From Rothia terrae (lineage in GTDB: Bacteria > Actinomycetota > Actinomycetes > Actinomycetales > Micrococcaceae): a stretch of 64,000 bases of DNA. The notes below the pieces were generated by a model. That model ran no database searches. It was not told the DNA's origin and saw nothing but the letters and a program-made list of their open reading frames with translations. The position numbers and the translations under genes are program-made. The stretch covers positions 1 through 64,000 of the forward strand of contig NZ_JAAXPV010000003.1 in the NCBI RefSeq assembly GCF_012396615.1, read 5' to 3'. Each line of letters opens with the position of its first letter. The first letter of the stretch is position 1. Below, piece after piece: positions 47,078 through 56,351 of the stretch.

Positions 47078-47112
47078 TCTTTTCTGAGGTAAAGGACATA
47101 TTCAGTTATTAA

Positions 47113-47157
47113 AAATCCCGCAGAGAGGGTACCAATGGTGCCAACTCTGCGGGATTT
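47113..47157. terminator. hairpin terminator between convergent genes
   Basis: Thirteen-bp perfect arms (AAATCCCGCAGAG with CTCTGCGGGATTT) with A/T runs on both sides; serves the membrane operon and the trehalose operon. Confidence 0.8.
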
Positions 47158-47179
47158 ATTTTAGAAATGGAGTTTTGTA

Positions 47180-49351
47180 TTAAGCCACAGGCTCGCGGTT
47201 ACCCAGGCGCTTCTTCTCAACGGTGCGCTGTTTATCTAGGTCAGCGTCCTTGAATCCGAAGAAGTAAACCAGGCTGAAGGAAACGATTACGGTGGCGATG
47301 GAAGCAATCCAGAAGCCGGTCCATGACTGGTCGGGACCAGTGTCAGGATTAATAAAACTGAAGAAGCCTATCAAAGAGCCGACGAAGCCCCACATATTCA
47401 CGTGCATCAGACCGGTAATGAAACCACCTACAGCTGCACCCACAGAAGCCAATGCGAAAACGCGACCGTACTTGAGGTTAATGCCGTACATAGCGGGTTC
47501 GGTAATGCCGCAGAAACCAGCAATAGCAGCGGAACCGGAGAGGCCCTTCATCTGTTCGTTGCGAGTCTTGGCGAATACTGCCAGAGCACCTGCACCCTGA
47601 GCAACCATGGTTGCTGAGATAATCGCGTTTAAGTAGGAGTGACCCTGCGATGCGATGTCGTTAGCAACAACCGGGATAACTGCCCAGTGCAGACCAAAGA
47701 TAACTAGGCACTGGTAGAAGGCGCCGATAACCAAGCCGGAGATAGCCGGTGAGAGGTCATAAACCCACTGAATGGCATCAGCAATGCCGGTTGAAATCCA
47801 CATGATGATGGGACCAAGAACCACAAGAATCAGGGTTGAAACCACGAAAACTTCAATGAGCGGAACAAAGATCATACGCAGAACGGCAGGAATCCACTTC
47901 TTGAGAACCGGCTCAATCTTAGAGCACAACCAGGCGGCTACGATCATCGGGAAGATGGAGTAGGTGTAGGACGCCATGGGGAAAGGAATTCCGAAGAATT
48001 CTGCGTTGGTAGAGATACCCAGCAGTGAGCCTGTCGCTTCACCCTTCGCCAGCTCGGCAATAGTGGGGTAAGCCAACACGCCACCGATGATGGAGACGAT
48101 AATCGGGTCTGCCCCTAGACGGCGTGCGGCGATGAAGCCCACGAAGATAGGTAGGAAGTAGAAGACGGCGTCGCCCATGGCATTGATGATGGTGAAGGTC
48201 TGCGAATCTTTATCGACCAGCTCGTAATAGGTCAGAATCGTCAAAAGACCCTTGAGTACACCGGATGCAGCCAGAAGACCGATCACGGGCATCATGGAAC
48301 CGGTGATCACACCGATGAGCGAGGAGAAGCCCCACTTGAACCATCCGCCCACACCCGAGGGGCGTTCAGTAGGTTCTGCTTCAGACTCGTTTTCTCCGCC
48401 AGCTTTGCCTGCGCCAATCTGCTTGACGACGGCGTCGTACACGTCTTCAACGGCGGGGCCGATGACTACCTGGTACTGGCCGCCTGCGCGAGCTACGTCG
48501 ATGACGCCGTCGAGGTTTGAGACAGCTGAGTCGTTGGCTTTGTCTTCGTCTTTGAGGTAGAAACGCACCCGGGTGATGCAGTGAATCACGCTCTTGACGT
48601 TTTCTGCGCCGCCGATGTTGTTGAGAATATCCCACGCCAGCGCATCGTAACCGGTAAGGTGCGCGGGGCGTTCAGCGGTGGTTCCCGATGCGTTGGATGC
48701 GGCGGGATCCAGTGCCTGTGCGGTGCTGGTTGCGCCAACGTTGGTGTGTTCAATGTTGCCCGCACGAGCTGCGTTGTGACCGGTTGCAACAGAGCCCGCT
48801 GCAACAGATGCGGCACCTGCGCCAGCACCTACAGCTGCACCCTTACCCGTACCCTGAGCAGTGTTCTGAGAAGCGCCTGCACCCTTAAGATGCGCTACCG
48901 CAGCAACATCGCCAGCGTTAGCAGCACCTGAGTTCACTGACAGCGACTCAAGAGCCTTAGGGGTGTTGGTAATAGCCAGAATCGCGGTGGTGTCTTTGCC
49001 ACCTGCGACCACAGCGTCCAAATCCATGGTCGCAATGGGTTCACCAGCAGTAACGGTGTCACCCTTCGCCACGTTCATAGTGAACGGTGCGCCATCCATC
49101 TCAACGGTATCAATACCCAGGTGAAGAAGAACTTCCACACCGCTATCAGCCTTAATACCTACCGCGTGCTTGGTGGACGCCACCATAGTCACCGTGCCAG
49201 AAACCGGCGCAACAACCTGAGCCTCGGTGGGCTTAACACCAAAACCGTCGCCGAGCTTCTTGCCCGAAAAGACGGGGTCATTGACCTCGCCAATACCGAT
49301 GATTTCACCGCGCATGGGCGCGAGAATCTCGGCGTTCGATGAGTCAGTCAT
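47180..49351 (-). CDS. PTS sugar transporter, fused EIIA-EIIB-EIIC, probably trehalose
   Basis: A 723-residue phosphotransferase-system permease. The N-terminal EIIA(Glc)-type domain (about 1-150) has its active His in LLHLGIDTV. An Ala/Gly-rich linker of about 90 residues follows. EIIB (about 230-310) has the phospho-Cys in IHCITRVRF. EIIC (about 330-710) shows GITEPAMYG. The order A-B-C differs from the usual B-C or B-C-A. It follows treC by 59 bases and so likely imports trehalose as trehalose-6-phosphate. ATG 49351 follows AGGGTGAG; the frame is open 17 codons upstream. Confidence 0.88.
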   Translation of the reverse strand: MTDSSNAEILAPMRGEIIGIGEVNDPVFSGKKLGDGFGVKPTEAQVVAPVSGTVTMVASTKHAVGIKADSGVEVLLHLGIDTVEMDGAPFTMNVAKGDTVTAGEPIATMDLDAVVAGGKDTTAILAITNTPKALESLSVNSGAANAGDVAAVAHLKGAGASQNTAQGTGKGAAVGAGAGAASVAAGSVATGHNAARAGNIEHTNVGATSTAQALDPAASNASGTTAERPAHLTGYDALAWDILNNIGGAENVKSVIHCITRVRFYLKDEDKANDSAVSNLDGVIDVARAGGQYQVVIGPAVEDVYDAVVKQIGAGKAGGENESEAEPTERPSGVGGWFKWGFSSLIGVITGSMMPVIGLLAASGVLKGLLTILTYYELVDKDSQTFTIINAMGDAVFYFLPIFVGFIAARRLGADPIIVSIIGGVLAYPTIAELAKGEATGSLLGISTNAEFFGIPFPMASYTYSIFPMIVAAWLCSKIEPVLKKWIPAVLRMIFVPLIEVFVVSTLILVVLGPIIMWISTGIADAIQWVYDLSPAISGLVIGAFYQCLVIFGLHWAVIPVVANDIASQGHSYLNAIISATMVAQGAGALAVFAKTRNEQMKGLSGSAAIAGFCGITEPAMYGINLKYGRVFALASVGAAVGGFITGLMHVNMWGFVGSLIGFFSFINPDTGPDQSWTGFWIASIATVIVSFSLVYFFGFKDADLDKQRTVEKKRLGNREPVA

Positions 49352-49410
49352 GATCTCACCCTTCATGTGTGTTGATAAATCATTAGTTTTGCTGACAAGC
49401 AAAATAAGCG

Positions 49411-51054
49411 TTAGACCAAGATTGCCATACTCTGGTACGGCGCCAGCTCAATGGTGTTAGTGTCGGGCGAATGGGACTCATAGTTAGAAATCAGCACCTC
49501 ACCGTTCACAAACTCCTGCGGCACATCAACCGTGGTCGTCTCTCCATAGAAGTTATTGAGCACCATCAGCTTATTGCCCTCGTATTCACGAATAAACGCG
49601 TACACCTGGCTATGATCCTCAGCCCACGGCGCATAGCTACCGCGAGCAATCACAGGGTGCTCCTTACGCAGGCGAATCAGCTCCTTGTAATAGGGCAAAA
49701 TCTTGCCGTGCGACTGCTCAGCCTCAACATTGATGTCCTCAAAATCAGTCGGACGCAACCACGGAGTCCCGCTCGTAAAACCAGCGTTCTCACCCGCATC
49801 CCACTGCATCGGCGTACGCGAATTATCACGCGACTTAGTCTTGATAATCTCAAACGCCTCAGAATCACTGAACCCACGCTCATTCAAAATCTTGTTCGCA
49901 TTGTGCGACTCAACATCAACATAATCAGCCATCGAATCGTAATTCGGGTCAACCATGCCGATCTCTTCGCCCATATAAATGTAAGGGGTGCCGCGCGAAA
50001 GGTGCACGGTGGATGCCAGCATCGTCGCGGACTCAACACGGAAGTTCTTCACATCGCCAAAACGGTTGAGCGCTCGCGGCTGATCGTGGTTGTTGAAGAA
50101 CAGCGCGTTCCAACCGTCGCCGTCCTGCACACCCACAGCCCAACCGTGCAACAGGCCCTTGAGCGCCGCGAAATCGAAAGGAACCTTCGACCACTTCTCA
50201 CCGCGGTCATAATCAACCTTCAGGTGGTGGAAGCTGAAAATCATCGACAGCTCTTTATTAGGCGGGTTAGAGTAGCGCACCGCATTAGCAATAGTGGTTG
50301 ATGACATCTCACCCACTGTGATTGACTCGGGGTCATCAGCGAAGGTTGCGCGGTTCATCTCGTAGAGCCAGGGGTGGACGCGCGGGGTGTCGGTGTACAT
50401 GAGCTTGTCGACGGTGCCCTCGGGCGCGTCCAGCAGTACTTCGTCTTTACCGATGACGTTGATGACGTCAAAACGGAAGCCCTTCACACCCTTCTTGCGC
50501 CAGAAATTCACCACGTTAAAAAGCTCTTGGCGCACGCGCGGATTGTGCCAGTTCAGGTCGGCCTGCGTCACGTCATAGAGGTGCAGGTAATAGAGGTTGG
50601 TGTCGCCAAACTGCGCCCATGCCGGGCCACCGAACTTAGATTCCCAGTTGGTCGGAAGCGAACCGTCCGCCTGCAGGGGCTGAAGGTAGAAGAAATCCTG
50701 GTATTCCTTTTCACCCGCCAGCGCACGCTTAAACCATTCGTGTTCGGTTGAAACATGGTTGAAGACCATATCGAACATGACGCCGATGCCGTGCTGCGCG
50801 AGGGCAGCGATGAGTTCGTCAACATCGTCCATGGTGCCCAGGTCTGGGTTGATGTTGTAGTAGTCCGCTACGTCGTACCCGTTATCGCGTTGCGGTGAGA
50901 CAAAGAACGGGTTGAACCACACCATGTCCACGCCCAGCGAGGCAATGTAGGGCACTTTTTCGATAACGCCGCGAAGATCGCCGACGCCGCTGCCCGTTGA
51001 GTCGTAAAACGACTTGGGGTAAATCTGGTAGATGACCTTATCTCGAAAACTCAA
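49411..51054 (-). CDS. treC: alpha,alpha-phosphotrehalase
   Basis: A 547-residue GH13 enzyme. It hydrolyses trehalose-6-phosphate to glucose and glucose-6-phosphate. Catalytic residues: Asp in GFRFDVINVIGK, Glu in TVGEMSST, Asp in FNNHDQPR. The KSRDNSRTPMQWD segment fits the TreC/oligo-1,6-glucosidase group. Start codon is TTG at 51054. Lies between treR and the PTS gene in one operon, which supports the phosphotrehalase call over a plain glucosidase. Confidence 0.9.
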   Translation of the reverse strand: MSFRDKVIYQIYPKSFYDSTGSGVGDLRGVIEKVPYIASLGVDMVWFNPFFVSPQRDNGYDVADYYNINPDLGTMDDVDELIAALAQHGIGVMFDMVFNHVSTEHEWFKRALAGEKEYQDFFYLQPLQADGSLPTNWESKFGGPAWAQFGDTNLYYLHLYDVTQADLNWHNPRVRQELFNVVNFWRKKGVKGFRFDVINVIGKDEVLLDAPEGTVDKLMYTDTPRVHPWLYEMNRATFADDPESITVGEMSSTTIANAVRYSNPPNKELSMIFSFHHLKVDYDRGEKWSKVPFDFAALKGLLHGWAVGVQDGDGWNALFFNNHDQPRALNRFGDVKNFRVESATMLASTVHLSRGTPYIYMGEEIGMVDPNYDSMADYVDVESHNANKILNERGFSDSEAFEIIKTKSRDNSRTPMQWDAGENAGFTSGTPWLRPTDFEDINVEAEQSHGKILPYYKELIRLRKEHPVIARGSYAPWAEDHSQVYAFIREYEGNKLMVLNNFYGETTTVDVPQEFVNGEVLISNYESHSPDTNTIELAPYQSMAILV

Positions 51055-51089
51055 CGTTCTCTCTTTCGTATTGTGTGATGGTGTGGGGT

Positions 51090-51806
51090 TTACTTGCGTC
51101 GTGCAAAATCTTGGTATTTGAACTTGTCAGCGCGATGACGCGACTGTGAGAACTGGAAGGCGGTGGTGTCAGCTAGGTGCGCGATTGAGGTAGTGACCGC
51201 CACGTAGGAGCCTTCGCATAGTCCTAGAAGTTCTTGGTCTTGGGCGTTAGCGGGTTCGACCGTGATTTGTTTGGGGGAGTAGGCAATGGTTAGCCCTAAG
51301 TCGTCTTCGAAGTAGTTGTAGAGGGAGGCTTGCGCGGTGTTCTCAGAGATGGTGGGGACGACGCTTTTGAGAATGAAGTCGTGGTCCACGATGGAGGGTA
51401 GTTTGTTGATGATGCGTACACGCCCAACGTAGGTGCATTTTTGGCCAGGCGTGAGTGATGGGTCGATGTCTTGAAATGGCATCGCGGGTAGCGGGGCGTC
51501 TTCGAGGGCGAAGACGTGGTTTTCTGAGTCGATGCCGTTGTCTTTGAGGAATTCGGTGTAGCTGACGAGGTGTGAGACCGGTAGGGTGTAGCGCGCGGGT
51601 TTGATGACGATGGAGCCTTTGCCCATCATTTTTTGGATGCGGCCTTCGTCGGTGAGTTTTGCGAGGGCTTTGCGTGCTGTTTCGCGGGAGACTTTGTAGT
51701 GTGTGGCGAGTTGGTTTTCGCTGGGGAGCATGTCGCCGACGTTGAATTCGCCGTGGTTGATGCGATGGGCGAGGTCGTTTGCGATGTGCTGGTATTTTCC
51801 TGCCAC
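51090..51806 (-). CDS. treR: GntR-family regulator of trehalose use
   Basis: A 238-residue GntR/HutC-type repressor. The winged helix (residues about 5-70) includes MLPSENQLATHYKVSRETARKAL. The C-terminal UTRA domain would bind trehalose-6-phosphate. The start is GTG at 51806 behind AAGGG; the frame runs 43 codons upstream through the palindromic operator. First gene of treR-treC-PTS, so it regulates its own operon. Confidence 0.9.
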   Translation of the reverse strand: MAGKYQHIANDLAHRINHGEFNVGDMLPSENQLATHYKVSRETARKALAKLTDEGRIQKMMGKGSIVIKPARYTLPVSHLVSYTEFLKDNGIDSENHVFALEDAPLPAMPFQDIDPSLTPGQKCTYVGRVRIINKLPSIVDHDFILKSVVPTISENTAQASLYNYFEDDLGLTIAYSPKQITVEPANAQDQELLGLCEGSYVAVTTSIAHLADTTAFQFSQSRHRADKFKYQDFARRK

Positions 51807-51850
51807 GGTGGGTCCCTTGGGTTGGTAGGTGGACGCGGTTAACTTTACCA

Positions 51851-51864
51851 CCTGTCTAGACAGG
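51851..51864. promoter_or_regulatory. perfect palindrome, probable TreR operator
   Basis: CCTGTCTAGACAGG is a perfect 14-bp palindrome 45 bp upstream of the treR start, positioned to block transcription of the trehalose operon. No second copy was seen near treC or the PTS gene. Confidence 0.65.
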
Positions 51865-52053
51865 CTGGATTTGAAAAATCCGAGTGAGCGAGGAAATAAT
51901 TTTTCAAATCCAGAAAGCCAAGCGCACCTACCCAAACCTGCGCGTCATGTGAAGCGGTGACGATCGACAACTGTGGTTACCGAGCGCGCGAGGAAATAAA
52001 ACCCCGCCCGAGGTAGCCATGCGCACCCCCCACCCGCGCGTCCTCATCACGTA

Positions 52054-52117
52054 AATACGCCAGAAACCTTCAAAATGAGACCTTTTTGACCCCTGTTTTG
52101 AAGGTTTCTGGCGTATT
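52054..52117. repeat. long perfect inverted repeat, TACGCCAGAA subfamily
   Basis: Perfect 22-bp arms (52054-52075, 52096-52117) just beyond the end of the amino-acid permease pseudogene. The outer ends match those of 38114-38181. Confidence 0.7.
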
Positions 52118-52145
52118 AACGGTTTAACGGTGCTGTGCGCTGTGC

Positions 52146-53547
52146 CTAGCTGGTCACCGATGCGTGTGCGCGGTTGTTTTTGCCGAAGATGCGGTAGAGC
52201 ACAAACACAATAATGAACCACAGGGGAGCTACTAGTAGTGAGAATCGAGAGCCTTCACCTAGACCAAGGGCAACGAACACGATGATGAAGAAGCCGATGG
52301 CTGCCCATGCTGAGACGATGCCACCGGGAAGCTTGTACTTAGATTGTGCGTGACGTTCGGGGAACTTCTTGTAGTAGACCAGATAAGAAATGATGATCAT
52401 GATCCACACGGTTAGGTAGAGGACTGCGATAACACCGGCGAGGTTCTCGAATGCTTGGATGGCGGAGTCTGACATTGAGACGAGTGCTAGTGCGGGAAGC
52501 ATCAGAATAGCTGCGAACAGGAGTGATCGCGCGGGTACGCCGAGTTTGCTGAGGTGACCGAAGAACGCGGGACTTTGACCTTCTTTGGAAAGTCCCCACA
52601 TGATGCGTGAGGTGGAGAAGATACCTGAGTTTGCTGAGGACGCTGCGACGGTTAGCATCACAAAGTTGATGAGGTGGAAGGCGATGGGGATTCCAATGTA
52701 CCCAAAGATCTGCACAAAGGGGCTAGTAGATGAGGTGATGGTGTCCCAGGGCTGAACCATCATGATGAGCGCTAGGGATCCTAAGTAGAAGAGGATGATG
52801 CGAGCGGGAATGGAATTAATGGCACGAGGCAGGTTCTTTTTTGGGTCCTCGGTTTCAGCGGCAACTGTGCCAGCAAGCTCAACACCCAAGAAGCTGAAAA
52901 CACCTAGCTGAAAACCGCCGAGTAGGCCTGAGAAACCATGGGGAATAATCCGCCGTGGCTCCACAGGTTGCTAATGCTTGCTGGGCCGTGCCCGTCGGGC
53001 TGGAAGTGAGTAAGGACAAGGACGATTCCTACTACAATCAACGCTACGACGGTCGCGATTTTGATGGTGGCAAACCAGAATTCGATTTCATCGAATGCTT
53101 TAGCTGCCACCAGGTTAACGCCGGTTAGTAGAACAATGATGCACAGTGCGGGAATCCATTTGGGGACGTCAGGGAACCATACGTCTAGATAAACGGTAAT
53201 AGCTACCACGTCGCTGATTGCGATGATGACCCACACCGTCCAATAGGTCCAGCCTATGTAAAATCCTGCCCATGGCCCCACGATGTCATTAGTAAAATCT
53301 GCAAATGATTTGTAAGAGAGATTGGAAAGCAGAATTTCGCCCATTGCACGCATCACTAAAAAGGTGAAGAGTCCGATAAACGCATAGACAAATAGAATGC
53401 TGGGACCGGCAGTCTCGATTGCTAGACCTGATCCCAGAAAGAGGCCTGATCCGAGTGCGATGAATTCGAGATGGCGTCGTTTCAGGGTGCGCTCGAGCTT
53501 GTGCGGTTGCTTGCGGTCGGCGCGACTGACGCGGTGTGTTCAGCCAT
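52146..53547 (-). pseudogene. APC-family amino-acid permease, frameshifted
   Basis: Three frames must be joined. The ATG at 53547 has a good ribosome site (GGAAGGAA) but yields only 21 codons. The permease sequence resumes in a second frame (HKLERTLKRRHLEFIALG, about 53500 down to 52930) and then a third (HGFSGLLGGFQLGVFSFLGVE to 52146). The second shift fits loss of one C from a C5 run near 52938. The usual GxIGTG loop of the first helix is also short (LGSGLFLG), a further in-frame deletion. The intact paralogue is at 57873-59405. Confidence 0.85.
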
Positions 53548-53833
53548 GATGTTCCTTCCAGGGAGATGATTTTTCTTCTTCTCTGAGCATGGAAGAAAAA
53601 TGACCATCGACAACTTTCAGACTGCAGGACATAAAACCACTAAAAAATCTCAAAACACGGACTATTTTCTTGCGGCTACTTGTAGGTATATCTGCTGGGG
53701 TATGACAGTAAGATGCGGAAACCCCGTGGCTCGCACCTGTGAGGCTTCAAGCACTCTGGTAGAGCTGGCTATACCCTTGAAGAGTAGAACCTGCTCCACT
53801 GTTTTAGCGGGTAAAAAGCGAGACGATTGAACC

Positions 53834-55366
53834 ATGACATCGCACAATACTTTTGATAACGAACCAACTGTTCCTCTCGTAGTCGCTCGGGGTGAGGATG
53901 TATTCTCACCGGTACCGCAACAGCCGGAAGACCTGCCTGCCGAGTATGAGACACCTAACCGCCCAAAGAGCCTGTGGCGTCGTATGATGAGCCCGCTGTA
54001 CGCGGTGGGAGTAGGACCTTGGATAGCTTTATTTTCTCTCATTGTTCTAGGGGTTATGAGCTATACGTTTCTTTTACCTGCGCTTCCTTTGGCTGCAGCA
54101 GGTGCTATTTTCGGATCATCAGGTGCTCTTCTTCTTGTTCCGGTTGTGATGCTTTTGGGTTTTCTGACCCTGCCGCTACTTGGGCTATGGTTTGGATATT
54201 TTGAGCGCTGGCGCATTGAACTCGCTGGCCACGGCAAGATTGCTAGCGGGCATGTACCGGTACCGTTGCATAATTTTGGTGAGTGGCTGAAGGTTCGTTA
54301 TACAGAGGCGGCTACGTGGCGCGAGGTAGCATCACTGGTCTTTGGTGCTTTTATGGCGAGCATTGCGGGGCTTATCGTTCTGCTCGAGACCATCATTCTC
54401 ATGATCGCCGGAGTTGTCTGGTACTACCTTGCAATTAATAGAGATCCGTTGAATATCTGGTATGACCCCAGTAGCTTCGGGCTGAACACCATGTTTCAGA
54501 GCCAAGTGGAGCTGTACCGTCACTCAGATCCACTGATGTTCTCGAATCTGAACCTTGACCACCCTAATTGGGTCATCACACCGGATATGTGGTGGCTTGC
54601 TCCGCTGAGTATTTTTATCGTGCTCTTTTTCTTCGCCTACATCAACGGTCTCTTAGCGGCAACGAGTACAACGCTGTCAAAGCTCATTCTGTCCCCGCGT
54701 CCTGAAGAGTATGAACGCAAGGTGGCTAAGCTGACCGCATCACGAACCACCATTGTTGATTCGTTTGAATCGGAACGTCGTCGAATTGAGCGTAACCTGC
54801 ATGACGGTGTACAGCAGGAGCTCGTGAATATTAATCTGCGTCTGGGTTTGGCAGAGATGGAGGCAAAGAATCTGGTAGCACAAGGATTGCCGGTGGAGAG
54901 CATCCAGCAACAGCTCACCCAGTCCAAGACAGAACTTACCCACGCCCTGCAAACCCTGCGTAACACGGTGCGCGGTATCTACCCGGCGGTACTTGAGGAC
55001 CACGGTTTGTATGCGGCGCTTGAGGAGCTAGCACGTCACAGCGTCATTCCCACCAAGCTGAACTTTCAGCTGCGGGAACGTCCTCGTCGCGAGGTGGAAC
55101 GCGTTGCCTACTACACCGTCAATGAGGCGATTACTAATACGCTCAAGCACACTGCGGCCACACGGATTACGGTGAACGTATGGGATTCGCTGACGCACCT
55201 CATGGTTGAAGTAATCGACAATGGTGGCGGGGGAGCGGACCCCAGTGCGGGCACCGGTCTTGCAGGTCTGCGCGAGCGAGCCGAAGCTCTGGGCGGTAAC
55301 GTGCAGGTGACAAGCGTCCCCGGTGAATCAAGCACCATTGCGCTGTCTGTTCCTCTCCACGGTTAG
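53834..55366 (+). CDS. two-component sensor histidine kinase (HisKA_3)
   Basis: A 510-residue membrane kinase. An N-terminal putative sensor domain with four helices (about residues 55-280) is followed by a dimerisation domain with the phospho-His about 323 (RNLHDGVQQE). The ATPase domain has an N-box (NEAITNTLKH), G1 (DNGGGG) and G2 (GTGLAGLRERAEALGG). The response regulator follows 92 bases on. The signal is unknown. Confidence 0.9.
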   Translation: MTSHNTFDNEPTVPLVVARGEDVFSPVPQQPEDLPAEYETPNRPKSLWRRMMSPLYAVGVGPWIALFSLIVLGVMSYTFLLPALPLAAAGAIFGSSGALLLVPVVMLLGFLTLPLLGLWFGYFERWRIELAGHGKIASGHVPVPLHNFGEWLKVRYTEAATWREVASLVFGAFMASIAGLIVLLETIILMIAGVVWYYLAINRDPLNIWYDPSSFGLNTMFQSQVELYRHSDPLMFSNLNLDHPNWVITPDMWWLAPLSIFIVLFFFAYINGLLAATSTTLSKLILSPRPEEYERKVAKLTASRTTIVDSFESERRRIERNLHDGVQQELVNINLRLGLAEMEAKNLVAQGLPVESIQQQLTQSKTELTHALQTLRNTVRGIYPAVLEDHGLYAALEELARHSVIPTKLNFQLRERPRREVERVAYYTVNEAITNTLKHTAATRITVNVWDSLTHLMVEVIDNGGGGADPSAGTGLAGLRERAEALGGNVQVTSVPGESSTIALSVPLHG

Positions 55367-55407
55367 TCCAACGGTTCTCTTTGAGGTCATCAGCTTTTAT
55401 GCATCAA

Positions 55408-55453
55408 TGCCGAGGAAGTGAAGCTGACATCGGGGAGAACCTCGGCACTTTTT
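55408..55453 (+). terminator. intrinsic terminator between kinase and regulator genes
   Basis: TGCCGAGG (55408-55415) pairs with CCTCGGCA (55440-55447), followed by C and T5, ending six bases before the response-regulator ATG. It would uncouple or attenuate regulator expression. Confidence 0.6.
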
Positions 55454-55458
55454 CTAGA

Positions 55459-56121
55459 ATGAAGACTATGCGCATTGTTCTTGCTGAAGATTCCGCCCTT
55501 TTGCGTGAGGGGCTCAAAATGGTGTTGACTCACCTGGGGCACGAGGTCGTGGCATGGTCTGAGGACGCCCCCGGTCTGCTGGATGCCTGCCAGCGACTTG
55601 GCCGCGCCAACATTGACATTGTGCTGACGGACGTCCGTATGCCGCCCACAAATACGTCAGATGGCTTGCAAGCTGCCTTGCAGTTGCGCGAAGCCTACGC
55701 TGACTTGCCGATTCTGGTGCTTTCCCAGTACATCGCATCTGCTTATGCGCGGGAGCTATTTGCCACCAGTGCCACCGGCTTGGGGTACCTGCTCAAAGAT
55801 CGCGTGGGTAACATCGAGGAGTTTGCCCGTGCTCTTACCACAGTCGCCGCAGGCGGCACGGTGATTGATCCGGACGTTATTTCACATCTGATGAACGCGC
55901 CGCAAGAGACCAATAAGCTGGCTGCGCTCACCAGCCGTGAACGCGAGATTCTGGCGCTCATGGCGCAAGGTAAATCGAACGCTGATATTGAAGAAGAGCT
56001 GTTTGTTTCTAGCGCGACGGTGGCAAAACATATCGGTAACGTATTCGACAAACTGGGTCTGCCGCCGGATGCGGGTAACCGACGCGTGCGACCTGTGCTG
56101 ACTTTCTTAGAAGCATCCTAG
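55459..56121 (+). CDS. NarL/LuxR-family response regulator
   Basis: A 220-residue regulator. The receiver domain has the phospho-Asp in IVLTDVRMPP (about residue 58) and the LLKDRV lysine (about 115). The LuxR-type helix-turn-helix spans about 160-215 (LTSREREILALMAQGKSNADIEEELFVS). The ATG at 55459 or 55468 starts it; neither has a ribosome site. Partner of the upstream kinase. Confidence 0.9.
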   Translation: MKTMRIVLAEDSALLREGLKMVLTHLGHEVVAWSEDAPGLLDACQRLGRANIDIVLTDVRMPPTNTSDGLQAALQLREAYADLPILVLSQYIASAYARELFATSATGLGYLLKDRVGNIEEFARALTTVAAGGTVIDPDVISHLMNAPQETNKLAALTSREREILALMAQGKSNADIEEELFVSSATVAKHIGNVFDKLGLPPDAGNRRVRPVLTFLEAS

Positions 56122-56305
56122 TGAACGTGACGAGAATGATTGCTCGATGATGCTGTTTGGGCAGAGTAGCGGCAACCTACTGTTACGCCTTGGGTCTAAC
56201 ATGACGTATTTTTGCGCGCTGAAAAGTCATAAATAAACATAGAGAAATAGCTCGCCATAAACGCGACATCGCTTGGTCGGCGCATCGTGGATGCGGTGTG
56301 ATGGT

Positions 56306-56326
56306 GTTCAACAACGCACGTTGAAC
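56306..56326 (+). promoter_or_regulatory. hairpin/inverted repeat in the first MetE-like leader
   Basis: GTTCAAC, seven bases, GTTGAAC lies 26 bp before the start of the MetE-like gene. It could be an operator of a LysR-type regulator or an mRNA hairpin. Upstream, at 56226-56251, lies a GTCATAAA...TAGC stretch shared with the leader of the second paralogue. Confidence 0.35.
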
Positions 56327-56351
56327 ATTACTCACAGACTAAGGAGCCATC

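Noticed and set aside
49471-50301. 276-codon plus-strand frame inside treC
   Set aside because: Shadow of a fully recognised GH13 gene; Arg/Leu/Val-rich nonsense protein.
56121-56351. SAM or cobalamin riboswitch before the MetE-like gene
   Set aside because: I see no conserved core of either class; only a short hairpin and a motif shared with the paralogue.
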